DNA of 64,000 nucleotides from Buchnera aphidicola (Chaetogeoica yunlongensis) (GTDB lineage Bacteria; Pseudomonadota; Gammaproteobacteria; Enterobacterales; Enterobacteriaceae), in the NCBI GenBank assembly GCA_039829965.1, contig CP139909.1:310001-374000 (forward strand). Reading direction: 5' to 3'. Within the stretch, counting starts at the first letter, position 1, and every line of letters begins with the position of its first letter. Positions 39,960-48,481 of the stretch are shown piece after piece. The position numbers and the translations under genes are program-made. Below the pieces are notes generated by a model. The model was not told where the DNA came from. It saw only the letters and a list, made by a program, of their open reading frames with translations, and made no database searches.

Positions 39960-40742
39960 ATGATTCCTTCATTATGGATTTCAAAAACAGGATTAGATGC
40001 TCAACAAATAAATATGGATACCATTGCTAACAATTTAGCCAATATTAGTACAAATGGATTCAAACGTTCCAAAGTAATATTCGAAGATTTAATTTATCAT
40101 ACTGTTCAACAAGCTGGTTCTAAATCTTATGGAGATTCTATATCTCCATCAGGGTTACAGTTAGGAACAGGTGTTACACCAATATCTACTGAACGTGAAC
40201 ATAACCAAGGACATCTTTCAAAAACAAATTCTCTTAAAGATATAGCAATAAATGGAAACGGTTTTTTTCAAGTACAACTTTCTGACGGAACAGTTGCATA
40301 TACTCGAGATGGATCCTTTAGAATAGATCAAAATGGTCAATTAGTAACAAATAATGGATTTTTAATTCAACCAACAATTAGTGTTCCATCTAATGGGAGT
40401 AATTTGCATGTAAGCAGAGATGGAATTATGACAGTTACTGTTCCTGGACAACCTACACCGCTACAAATTGGACAAATAAATTTATATAATTTTATTAATA
40501 GTTCTGGATTATCAAATTTAGGAGAAAACCTATATCAAGAAACCGAAGCATCTGGTAATCCTATATCTTCTATTCCAGGTGCTAATGGAACAGGATTATT
40601 GTATCAAGGTTATGTAGAAACATCTAATGTAAACGTTGCAGAAGAATTAGTAAATATGATTCAAACACAAAGAGCATATGAAATAAATAGTAAAGTCATT
40701 ACTGCTTCGGATCAAATGCTGCAAAAATTATCACAACTATAA
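39960..40742 (+). CDS. flgG: Flagellar distal rod protein FlgG
   Basis: Builds the distal rod that crosses the periplasm. The 260-residue protein equals E. coli length and is far better conserved than the rest of the operon: SLWISKTGLDAQQ, TIANNLANISTNGFKRS, GNGFFQVQLSDGTVAYTRDGSF, and the C-terminal VETSNVNVAEELVNMIQTQR and EINSKVITASDQMLQKL. A strong AAAGGT ribosome site precedes it. Such conservation implies that the rod is still made and used. Confidence 0.97.
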   Translation: MIPSLWISKTGLDAQQINMDTIANNLANISTNGFKRSKVIFEDLIYHTVQQAGSKSYGDSISPSGLQLGTGVTPISTEREHNQGHLSKTNSLKDIAINGNGFFQVQLSDGTVAYTRDGSFRIDQNGQLVTNNGFLIQPTISVPSNGSNLHVSRDGIMTVTVPGQPTPLQIGQINLYNFINSSGLSNLGENLYQETEASGNPISSIPGANGTGLLYQGYVETSNVNVAEELVNMIQTQRAYEINSKVITASDQMLQKLSQL

Positions 40743-40828
40743 TTAGTTTAAAAAAACATGATTTAATTATTTGTAATTTCATGATTTAATTAAATATATT
40801 AATTATAAATAAAAACTTTCTCTGTTGT

Positions 40829-41560
40829 ATGGTGACTAAGTTGTTTACTTTAAAAAAAAAATATCTTTTATTAACTACAGTAATAATAATACTTAACGGA
40901 TGCGCAATTCATTCTAATTCTAAATTAAATGAACAAAAACATGAAAATATTGATAAAAACGACTCTGTTAAACAAAAATCTAAATCAATGAATATTTTTA
41001 ATTTTCCAAAAAATGAATTTAACAATACTTCTTTTGAAAAATTTTTTGAAAATTATACACCACAAAAAGTAGGAGATACATTAACTGTAATTTTACAAGA
41101 AAATATGACAGCTAGTAATAATATCTCTAATAATTTTATAAACAAAGAAAACACTGGAATTGGTATAAATCATGGCTATGAAAAAAAAAATAATTCACCC
41201 GAAAAAAAAAATCATTTATTCGAATTCAATACAGCTATTAAAAATGATTTTATAGGAAGAGGTGGGTCCTTTGCTAATAATAAAATTGTTGGACTAATAA
41301 CAGTCACAATTAATAAAATATTACCTAATGGAAATTTAGAAGTATCAGGAAATAAAAACATTGTAATAAATAATGGAACAGAAAAAATACGATTTTATGG
41401 AATCGTGAATCCTTATACTATTTCTAAAAACAATTCCGTATTATCAACAGAAATTGCTAATACTGATATCACTTATATTAGTGAAAAAAATAACAAATTA
41501 AAAAACATAAATTTATTTACTTGGCTTAAAAAAATTTTTTTGAGTTTATTTTCTCTATAA
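40829..41560 (+). CDS. flgH: Flagellar L-ring lipoprotein FlgH
   Basis: Outer-membrane L-ring subunit. The 243-residue protein (E. coli 232) has a lipoprotein signal ending in LNGC (Cys at residue 25). The conserved core includes YTPQKVGDTLTVILQENMTASN near residue 75, GRGGSFANNKIVGLITVTI near residue 141, and LPNGNLEVSGNKNIVINNGTEKIRFYG near residue 167. The N-terminal mature part is Lys/Asn/Ser-rich and unlike E. coli. Three 10-A tracts lie in frame (40852-40861, 41181-41190, 41202-41211). LolA, needed for its sorting, is at 17868-18491. Confidence 0.93.
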   Translation: MVTKLFTLKKKYLLLTTVIIILNGCAIHSNSKLNEQKHENIDKNDSVKQKSKSMNIFNFPKNEFNNTSFEKFFENYTPQKVGDTLTVILQENMTASNNISNNFINKENTGIGINHGYEKKNNSPEKKNHLFEFNTAIKNDFIGRGGSFANNKIVGLITVTINKILPNGNLEVSGNKNIVINNGTEKIRFYGIVNPYTISKNNSVLSTEIANTDITYISEKNNKLKNINLFTWLKKIFLSLFSL

Positions 41561-41667
41561 AAATGATTTAAACCTTAAAAATCTAAACATAACAGTATTA
41601 TTTAAATAATATTAAAAAATAGTATTTCATATCTATCACAATGAATTTAATAAAATTAGAGCATAAT

Positions 41668-42807
41668 ATGTTAAAAAAATATATTTTAATTAGTTTATTA
41701 TGTTTATTTAGTACACCTGTTTTAGCTTATAAAATTAGAGATTTAATCACTATACAAGGAATAAGAAATTATCCATTAATAGGTTATGGATTAGTGATTG
41801 GGCTTGATGGAACTGGAGATCAAACTAATCAAATACCTTATACAACGAATTCAATAAAAAACATGTTATCAAAACTTGGAACAAATATTCCAAATGATAA
41901 AAATACTCAATTTAAAAATATTGCTTCCGTAATGGTAACTGCTAATTTTCCAAATTTTATTCATATAGGACAACAAATAGATGTTACAGTATCATCTATA
42001 GGTAATGCTAAAAGTCTCAAAGGGGGCACTCTTCTTGTAACTCCATTGAAGGGAACTGATAACAAAGTTTATGCTATTGCACAAGGGAACATACTAATTA
42101 ATACAAAAACATATTTTGATAAAAACTTTGAAAAACAATATTCTCTAGATAATCATTTTAACAATGGTAAAATAATTAATGGAGCAATTATAGAAAAAGA
42201 AATTGCTAATTTTAACTTTGGAAATAATAAAACATTAAACTTACAATTAAATAAAGAAGATTTTAATGTAGCAAAAAAAATAAGTAATAAAATTAATAAT
42301 TTATATCCTAATTCTTCTATTGCTTTAAACTCTAAAACCATTCAAATTCAACTTCCTAATGATATCGATGAACAAGTAACAGTATTAGCTAATATTCAAA
42401 ATATGAATATACATACACCTATTCAGGATTCCAAAATAATTATTAATACTAGAACAGGTGATATTGTTACTAATCAAATAATTAAAATCAATACTTGTGT
42501 TATTAACCATAAAAATATATCAGTAATCGTTAATAATAATAAATCAACTAATAATAAAATTATTTTAAAAATGATTCCTAAAATAGAAAATAACGAGTAT
42601 ATTTATAAATCTAAAACATATAAAAGCTATGATACTCATGAAAATAAAAACATCCAAAAGTACATTAAAATAATAAACCAAAATATTAATCTCAATGATA
42701 TTATTAATACATTATATTCTATAGGAATAACCACTTCAGAATTAATTTCAATATTACAATCTATGAGTAATGCTGGCTGTTTTCATGCTAAATTAGAGAT
42801 AATATAA
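41668..42807 (+). CDS. flgI: Flagellar P-ring protein FlgI
   Basis: Periplasmic P-ring subunit. I place the start at the ATG at 41668 (379 residues; E. coli 365), which puts a clean signal peptide at the N-terminus (LLCLFSTPVLA, cleavage after LA near residue 20). A start at 41641 adds nine residues ahead of it. Conserved parts: RDLITIQGIRNYPLIGYGLVIGLDGTGDQT (about 23-52), SVMVTANFPNF, VSSIGNAKSLKGGTLL, and the C-terminus ISILQSMSNAGCFHAKLEII, almost identical to E. coli. The central region (about 285-330) is diverged. Confidence 0.93.
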   Translation: MLKKYILISLLCLFSTPVLAYKIRDLITIQGIRNYPLIGYGLVIGLDGTGDQTNQIPYTTNSIKNMLSKLGTNIPNDKNTQFKNIASVMVTANFPNFIHIGQQIDVTVSSIGNAKSLKGGTLLVTPLKGTDNKVYAIAQGNILINTKTYFDKNFEKQYSLDNHFNNGKIINGAIIEKEIANFNFGNNKTLNLQLNKEDFNVAKKISNKINNLYPNSSIALNSKTIQIQLPNDIDEQVTVLANIQNMNIHTPIQDSKIIINTRTGDIVTNQIIKINTCVINHKNISVIVNNNKSTNNKIILKMIPKIENNEYIYKSKTYKSYDTHENKNIQKYIKIINQNINLNDIINTLYSIGITTSELISILQSMSNAGCFHAKLEII

Positions 42808-42813
42808 AAAACT

Positions 42814-43275
42814 ATGAATATTGTAAAATTATTAAATTTAATTTTTTTTAACAAAAACAAAAATTCACTTAATGAACAAAAATTTATCATTAAAAAAAAT
42901 AAAAATAAAACTAAAAACTTTAAAATTTCTCAACAAATAGAAAATTTTTTTCTTTATATGATGTTAAAAAGTATGAAGAAAAATATTTGTAAAAATGAAG
43001 CTTGGATTAATACTCAAAAAGAATCTATATATCAAGATATGTATGATCATATTATTACTCAAATATACAGCAAAAAAAGTATAGGATTAGCAAAAATAAT
43101 AAACAAACAAATAAGTCAAAATCAAAATGAAAGCGTATCAAATAATGATGATCAAGAAAATTTAAAAGTAAATAAAAATTTTTTAGAAAAAATAAATTTT
43201 TATAATATAACACATAATAATGATAACATTGCTAATTATATTAATGCTATCAAAAATTCAAAACTAATTTATTAA
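42814..43275 (+). CDS. flgJ: FlgJ rod-binding domain protein, no muramidase domain
   Basis: Rod cap/scaffold. The 153-residue protein has the N-terminal FlgJ rod-binding domain (QQIENFFLYMMLKSMKKN, YQDMYDHIITQIYSKKSIGLAKIINKQIS, about residues 41-105) but lacks the C-terminal muramidase domain of the 313-residue E. coli protein. What follows is a low-complexity Asn/Lys tail. It starts 6 bases after flgI. flgK and flgL, next in E. coli, are gone; the truncated rne gene meets it 38 bases away. Confidence 0.9.
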   Translation: MNIVKLLNLIFFNKNKNSLNEQKFIIKKNKNKTKNFKISQQIENFFLYMMLKSMKKNICKNEAWINTQKESIYQDMYDHIITQIYSKKSIGLAKIINKQISQNQNESVSNNDDQENLKVNKNFLEKINFYNITHNNDNIANYINAIKNSKLIY

Positions 43276-43313
43276 AAATTTTTAGATTGATATGAAATTA
43301 TTTATTAATTATG

Positions 43314-44551
43314 TTATGACATAAGATTTTTACATTTAGAACAAACATTATAATTAACTTTATTCGAAAAATGACCTAAACTTTGTCGTGACATTTCTAG
43401 CAAACCAAAACGAGAAATAGATCCTATTTTTACTCTTGCTCTATCTTTTTTTAATAACTTATGTAAATAAAGTTCAATAATTTTTTTATTTTTTAAAAAA
43501 CTCATATCTATAAAATCAATAATAATCAATCCGCTTATATCACGTAATTTTAATTGTCGACAAATTTCATTAATTGCTTCTAAATTTGTATTTAATGCGG
43601 TTTCTTCTAAACTTTGTCCTTGAGTAGATGAACAAGAATTTACATCAATAACTGTTAAAGCTTCTGTAGTATCAATTATAATTTTTCCACCAGATGCAAG
43701 TTTAATACTACGTTGAAAAACAACATTAACTTGATATTCTACATCATAATATTGAAACAAAGATTGTTTGCCTTGATATAATTTTATTTTATTTTTAAAA
43801 TCAGCTCGGTTTAATAAAAAAATATATTTATGTATCACATTCAATAATTTTTTATTATCAACAATAATTTCTTGAACATCTTTTAGTAAATAATCTCTTA
43901 ACATACAAATTAAAATATTTTTTTTTTATAAATTAAACAAGGAGCTGAATATCTTATTAAAGACTTTTGAATTTTATTCCAATCATTAATACAAAATTCT
44001 AAATCCTTTTGTAAAATTTCAATTGATTGGTTTTCTCCAGCAGTTCGAATAATCACCCCCATATTATTAGGAATATTTAACATAGATATCATTTTTTTTA
44101 ATAAAATTCTATTATGTCCCTTTATCTTTTTTGAAATCCCTTTAACATTAAAATTGTACGGCAGTAATACTAAATAACTTCCAACTAAACTAATAAAAGT
44201 TGTTAATAATGCACCTTTTGTTCCTCTTTCATTTTTAATCACTTGTACAATAAATTCTTGTCCTTCTATTAAAGGATGATGAATTTTATAATTACAAGTA
44301 TTTAAAAATTTTAGAGGAAAATACTCTTTATGAATTTCTTTAAATGGTAAAAATCCATTTCTTTTCAATCCATAATCAATAAATACTGCTTCTAAACTAG
44401 ATTCTATACGTGTAATTCTACCTTTATAAATGTTTGACATAATTGATTGTCTATCAAAACTTGCTATATCTAAATTACATAGTTTGTTTCCATGAATGAT
44501 AGCAACACGAATCTCATTTTCATGAATGGAATTAATTAAAATTTTTTTCAT
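43314..44551 (-). pseudogene. rne: Ribonuclease E, frameshifted at a poly(A) tract and C-terminally truncated
   Basis: Two frames make one gene. The 5' part (44551 to about 43913) encodes the start of RNase E: MKKILINSIHENEIRVA, the S1 domain (NIYKGRITRIESSLEAVFIDYG) and the 5'-sensor region up to APCLIYKKK. The 3' part (about 43927 to 43314) continues NILICMLRDYL in register with E. coli NVIVRAFRDYL, through catalytic Asp in VIDVNS and IDFIDM, and the Zn-link VCSKC. The frames join only if the 10-A tract at 43918-43927 is read as 11 (or 8) A. Transcriptional slippage could restore a 412-residue protein. It then stops just past the Zn-link, lacking the small domain and the scaffold half (E. 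coli 1061 residues). Confidence 0.88.
43918..43927 (-). other. Poly(A)10 slippage tract in rne
   Basis: Ten A in the mRNA sense (T on the plus strand). As written, translation reads Tyr-Lys-Lys-Lys-Ile-Phe-stop. With one more A it reads Tyr-Lys-Lys-Lys-Asn-Ile-Leu-Ile-Cys, which matches E. coli RNase E. Buchnera RNA polymerase is known to slip on such tracts, producing a share of in-frame messages. A sequencing error in a homopolymer is the other explanation. Confidence 0.75.
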
Positions 44552-44711
44552 TATACAACCATTTTTTTTACAAAATAATATTTCTCTTCAAAAAATAAAT
44601 CTTAAATAAAAACTTTTATAAAAAATATACAATTAATAAAAATGCATCTATATTATAAAAAATTATTTCACAAAATCCAATTCACTAAATTATATTACCA
44701 GGAATCATGTT

Positions 44712-45656
44712 ATGATAAAAAAATCTTTACCTGTGTCTTTTATAAATATCACTAAAAATATTGAAACACAAAGGATAGATAATTTTCTTCAATCAAAATT
44801 TAAAACACTACCCAAAAGTCTAATTTACAAAATATTAAGAAACGGTCAAATTAGGGTAAATAAGAAAAGAATAGCACCAAGTTATAAATTACAATCACAT
44901 GATTGTATTAGAATACCACCTATCTATATAAAAAGCATAAAAAAAATAAAAAAACCTAATGAAAAGTTATCCATGTTGTTTAATAATATAAAATTATATG
45001 AAGATAATTATTTATTAATACTCAACAAACCTACAGGATTAGCAGTACATAGTGGTAGTGGAATAAATTATGGAATGATAGAAAATCTTAGAATACAAAG
45101 ACCAGATGAAAATAATCTTGATTTAGTACATCGATTAGATAGAGAAACTTCAGGTATACTAATAATAGCTAAGAAACGATCAATCTTAAAAAATTTACAT
45201 ACACAACTTAGAGAACGAAAAATAAAAAAAAAATATATTGCATTAGTACATGGAAGATGGCCAAATAAATTAAAATCTATTTCAATGCCATTATCAACAA
45301 TTACATCAGAAAAACATCAACATATAACAAAAATCAATAAAACTGGAAAAGATTCTATTACACATTTTAAAATCAAAACAAAATATAAAAAACATACTTT
45401 AATATCTGTTACTCCAATTACTGGAAGAACTCATCAAATAAGAGTTCACTTATTACATTTAAACTATCCAGTTGTATTAGATAGCAAATATGGAAATAAA
45501 GAATTAGATAAACTTATAAAAAATAAATTTAAAGTCAATAGACTATTATTACATGCTGAAAAAATTAAATTTTTTCACCCTTTTTATAAAAAGAATATAT
45601 CTATTACTGCACCAATAGATTATCAATTTAAAAAAATTTTAAACAATATTACATAA
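44712..45656 (+). CDS. rluC: 23S rRNA pseudouridine synthase RluC
   Basis: Makes pseudouridines 955, 2504 and 2580 in 23S rRNA in E. coli. The 314-residue protein (E. coli 319) has an N-terminal S4 RNA-binding domain (RIDNFLQSKFKTLPKSLIYKILRNGQIRVNKKR, about residues 21-53) and a RluA-type catalytic domain with the Asp of VHRLDRETSGILIIAK near residue 145 and GRTHQIRVHLLHLNYPV near residue 238. A 10-A tract lies in frame at 45224-45233. Divergent from rne, as in E. coli. Confidence 0.95.
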   Translation: MIKKSLPVSFINITKNIETQRIDNFLQSKFKTLPKSLIYKILRNGQIRVNKKRIAPSYKLQSHDCIRIPPIYIKSIKKIKKPNEKLSMLFNNIKLYEDNYLLILNKPTGLAVHSGSGINYGMIENLRIQRPDENNLDLVHRLDRETSGILIIAKKRSILKNLHTQLRERKIKKKYIALVHGRWPNKLKSISMPLSTITSEKHQHITKINKTGKDSITHFKIKTKYKKHTLISVTPITGRTHQIRVHLLHLNYPVVLDSKYGNKELDKLIKNKFKVNRLLLHAEKIKFFHPFYKKNISITAPIDYQFKKILNNIT

Positions 45657-45857
45657 AAATTCATTTTAAAATTTTTATAATTTATAAAAATATTTAATTC
45701 ATATTAAAAAATATTTTTATTATAAGTATAATGGATTTAAATAAATTTTTTAAATTATTTCTATTCAATAAAGTGTTATCATAAGAATAAAAATTCATTC
45801 TTAAAATTATTAAATTTAAAATCTTTACAATAAACAATTTAACAAGAGACTATATTT

Positions 45858-46046
45858 ATGGCTGTTCAAAAAAGCAAACCTAGTAGATCCATACGAGGTA
45901 AAAGAAGATCACATGATTCTTTAAAAATACCTTTACTATCTAAAGATAAATTATCTAAAGAAATCCATATTAGACATCATATTACTAATAATGGTTATTA
46001 TAAAGGAAAAAAAGTCATAGAATTAAATAAAAAACAATTCAAATAA
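45858..46046 (+). CDS. rpmF: 50S ribosomal protein L32
   Basis: Small 50S protein. Sixty-two residues (E. coli 57) with MAVQKSKPSRSIRGKRRSHDSL and HIRHHITNNGYYKGKKVIE. The C-terminus carries a short extra tail, LNKKQFK. The upstream yceD and downstream plsX and fabH of the E. coli cluster are missing. Confidence 0.95.
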   Translation: MAVQKSKPSRSIRGKRRSHDSLKIPLLSKDKLSKEIHIRHHITNNGYYKGKKVIELNKKQFK

Positions 46047-46058
46047 AAATTGTTATAA

Positions 46059-46094
46059 ATAAACAGTGTGTAAGATTAACAACACTCTGTTTAT
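46059..46094. terminator. Weak hairpin after rpmF
   Basis: ATAAACAG (46059-46066) pairs with CTGTTTAT (46087-46094); past one T-T mismatch three more pairs form (GTG with CAC). The loop is 12 bases. It sits 13 bases after the rpmF stop, in the place where plsX and fabH have been deleted. A possible 3' end, without a strong T-run. Confidence 0.35.
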
Positions 46095-46236
46095 AAATAT
46101 AATTTAATAAAATTTATACAACTATAATAATCAGATCATCATAAAAATATATATTTAATTTTAAATTTAAAACGTCATTTAAAATAATTAATGCATAGAT
46201 CTTAAATATAATATTTTCAAAAGGTGCTATAATTAA

Positions 46237-47172
46237 ATGCATAAATATGCAATGCTATTTCCCGGACAGAAATTCAATGAAAAAAAAATATCTTCTTATT
46301 TTACTACAAATAAAATATTTCAAAATATATTCACTGATGCATCAGAATATGCCAAATACGATTTATGGAAGTTAATTCATGATTATCCAAATGGAAAAAT
46401 AAAAAGAAATAAATATCTACAATTAATTAATTTAGTTTCATCTGTTGCAATATATAAATTGTGGATAATGAAACAAAAAATACAACCGACATTAATGATA
46501 GGTCATAGCTTAGGAGAATATACTGCATTAATATGTTCTGAATCACTAAAACTATCTGATGCTATAAAATTAATTATTTTACGCTATAAATTTGTGCAAG
46601 AAATAATGTTAAATAAAAAAGGTTTAATGACAATTTTAATAGGAATAAATCAGAAAACTATAAAAAAAATTTTATCTAAATATGATACTGAGAAACAAGT
46701 TTCTATTGCGTGTATTAACAGTTCTAATCAAATAGTCATATCAGGAGAAAAACATGCCATAGAAAAGATTAATACATATTGTAAAATATTTCAAACAAAA
46801 AAAATTATCAATCTTCCTATTGATTTTCCTTATCATTGTTCACTTATAAAAAAAGCTTCACAAAAATTTTCAAAAATATTAGATACTGTTAGATTCAAAA
46901 AACCAAAATATTCAGTAATAAGTAGCACTAGTCTAAAACTTCAAAACTCTGAAACATCTATTCGATGCTCATTAAAAAAACAATTATATCGTACTGTAAA
47001 TTGGCATACTATAATTAAAAATGTACAAAATAATATCACATTGTTTATTGAAGTTAGTTCAGAAAATGTATTAACTAATCTTAACAAAAAAAACACAAAT
47101 AAATTATCAATGTCTTTAAATAATAATATAAATTTTATAAACACACTAAAATTATTTTATAAAAATATATAA
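46237..47172 (+). CDS. fabD: Malonyl-CoA:ACP transacylase FabD
   Basis: Loads malonyl groups on ACP for fatty acid synthesis. The 311-residue protein (E. coli 309) has the active-site Ser in GHSLGEYTALI near residue 89 and the catalytic His in YHCSLIK near residue 205. The N-terminal motif that reads PGQGSQ in E. coli is PGQKFN here, so the first Gln is kept but the rest is changed. Sequence drift is high elsewhere. fabG starts one base after the stop, implying coupled translation. fabH is missing upstream. Confidence 0.9.
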   Translation: MHKYAMLFPGQKFNEKKISSYFTTNKIFQNIFTDASEYAKYDLWKLIHDYPNGKIKRNKYLQLINLVSSVAIYKLWIMKQKIQPTLMIGHSLGEYTALICSESLKLSDAIKLIILRYKFVQEIMLNKKGLMTILIGINQKTIKKILSKYDTEKQVSIACINSSNQIVISGEKHAIEKINTYCKIFQTKKIINLPIDFPYHCSLIKKASQKFSKILDTVRFKKPKYSVISSTSLKLQNSETSIRCSLKKQLYRTVNWHTIIKNVQNNITLFIEVSSENVLTNLNKKNTNKLSMSLNNNINFINTLKLFYKNI

Positions 47173-47173
47173 T

Positions 47174-47914
47174 ATGAATATTAAAAAAAAAATAGTCGTT
47201 ATCACCGGTGCTAACAAGGGATTAGGAAAATATATTACACAAGAGTTCTCAAATAAAAAAAAATTCATTGTGATAGGAACATCAACTTCTCAATTAGGTT
47301 GCGATAATATAAATAAATACCTAAAAAATAAAGATGGCATAGGAATAAAATTAGATATTACTAATCCTAATAATATTTATAAAGCTATTAATTTTATTTA
47401 TGAAAAATATGGATTTATTGATATTTTAATCAATAATGCAGGTGTTATACAAGATAAATTATTAATAAATATGACCACAAATGAATGGGAAAAAGTATTA
47501 AATGTGAATTTAAATTCAATATTTTACATGTCAAAATCTGTTATTAAACCTATGATAAAAAAAAAACAAGGAAAAATCATAACCATAGGTTCTGCTCTTG
47601 CACATATTGGAAGTTTGGGACAAACTAATTATACTGCATCGAAACTTGGATTAGTAGGCTTTCATAAATCATTAGCATTAGAATTAGCTTCTCACGGTAT
47701 TACTGTTAATATGGTAGCACCAGGATTAATTAAAACGGATATGACTAGTAATTTAAACAAAAGAAAAATAAAAAATTTTCTCTTAAAAATACCTATGAAA
47801 AGATTTGGTAAAACAAAAGAAATTTCTAAAACAATCTTATTCTTAACCTCTGACTATGCAAATTATATTACAGGACAAGTAATACACGTTAATGGAGGAA
47901 TTTATATGCCATAA
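47174..47914 (+). CDS. fabG: 3-oxoacyl-ACP reductase FabG
   Basis: NADPH-dependent short-chain dehydrogenase of fatty acid synthesis. The 246-residue protein (E. coli 244) has the cofactor motif TGANKGLGKYI near residue 12, NNAGV near residue 90, catalytic Ser in GSALAHIGSLGQ near residue 140, YTASKLG near residue 154 and the C-terminal ITGQVIHVNGGIYM. A 10-A tract at 47557-47566 is in frame. It lies between fabD and acpP as in E. coli. Confidence 0.95.
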   Translation: MNIKKKIVVITGANKGLGKYITQEFSNKKKFIVIGTSTSQLGCDNINKYLKNKDGIGIKLDITNPNNIYKAINFIYEKYGFIDILINNAGVIQDKLLINMTTNEWEKVLNVNLNSIFYMSKSVIKPMIKKKQGKIITIGSALAHIGSLGQTNYTASKLGLVGFHKSLALELASHGITVNMVAPGLIKTDMTSNLNKRKIKNFLLKIPMKRFGKTKEISKTILFLTSDYANYITGQVIHVNGGIYMP

Positions 47915-48028
47915 AATTTACATATTTATATCTTTATCCATAAATAAAGTTAATTCACATACAAATTATCATTATAAATTTAAATTCTAATAACATTACT
48001 TCACATGTCTTATTAAAAAAATAATTAT

Positions 48029-48271
48029 ATGAAAAACATAAAAAAAAAAGTACAACAAATTATTATGCAACAACTAAATATCACAGAACAAGAAATCACT
48101 GATACATCACTCATTGTAAAAGATCTAGGTGCAGATTCATTAGATATAATCGAACTAATCATGTCTTTTGAAGAAGAATTTGATATAGAAATTTCAGATG
48201 AAGAAATTGAAAAAATTACTTCAATACAATCACTATTAGAATTAATAAAAAAACACACTATAGAAAAATAA
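48029..48271 (+). CDS. acpP: Acyl carrier protein
   Basis: Carries growing acyl chains on a phosphopantetheine arm. Eighty residues (E. coli 78), with the modified Ser in LGADSLDIIELIMSFEEEF near residue 38 and the acidic helix that follows. A 10-A tract (48040-48049) falls within the first codons, KNIKKKVQQ. In E. coli fabF, pabC and mltG come between acpP and tmk; all are missing here. Confidence 0.96.
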   Translation: MKNIKKKVQQIIMQQLNITEQEITDTSLIVKDLGADSLDIIELIMSFEEEFDIEISDEEIEKITSIQSLLELIKKHTIEK

Positions 48272-48481
48272 AAAAAAATTTTTTGTAATCTATATCACTA
48301 TACGTTTATATACATAAATAATTAATATTAAAACATCTATATAAATAATTACTTGAATTTAAACAAAAAATATTACAATTTTTATATAGAGTTTCTAAAA
48401 AATTAATATAAAATTAATAACTGATGATAAAACATAATATATTAAAAATATTACAATAAAATTTCTTTCGGTGTAAATAAT

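Noticed and set aside
45671..45691. AT-only hairpin between rluC and rpmF (9-bp stem, 3-base loop)
   Set aside because: It has no G-C pair and such stems are expected by chance in AT-rich gaps.
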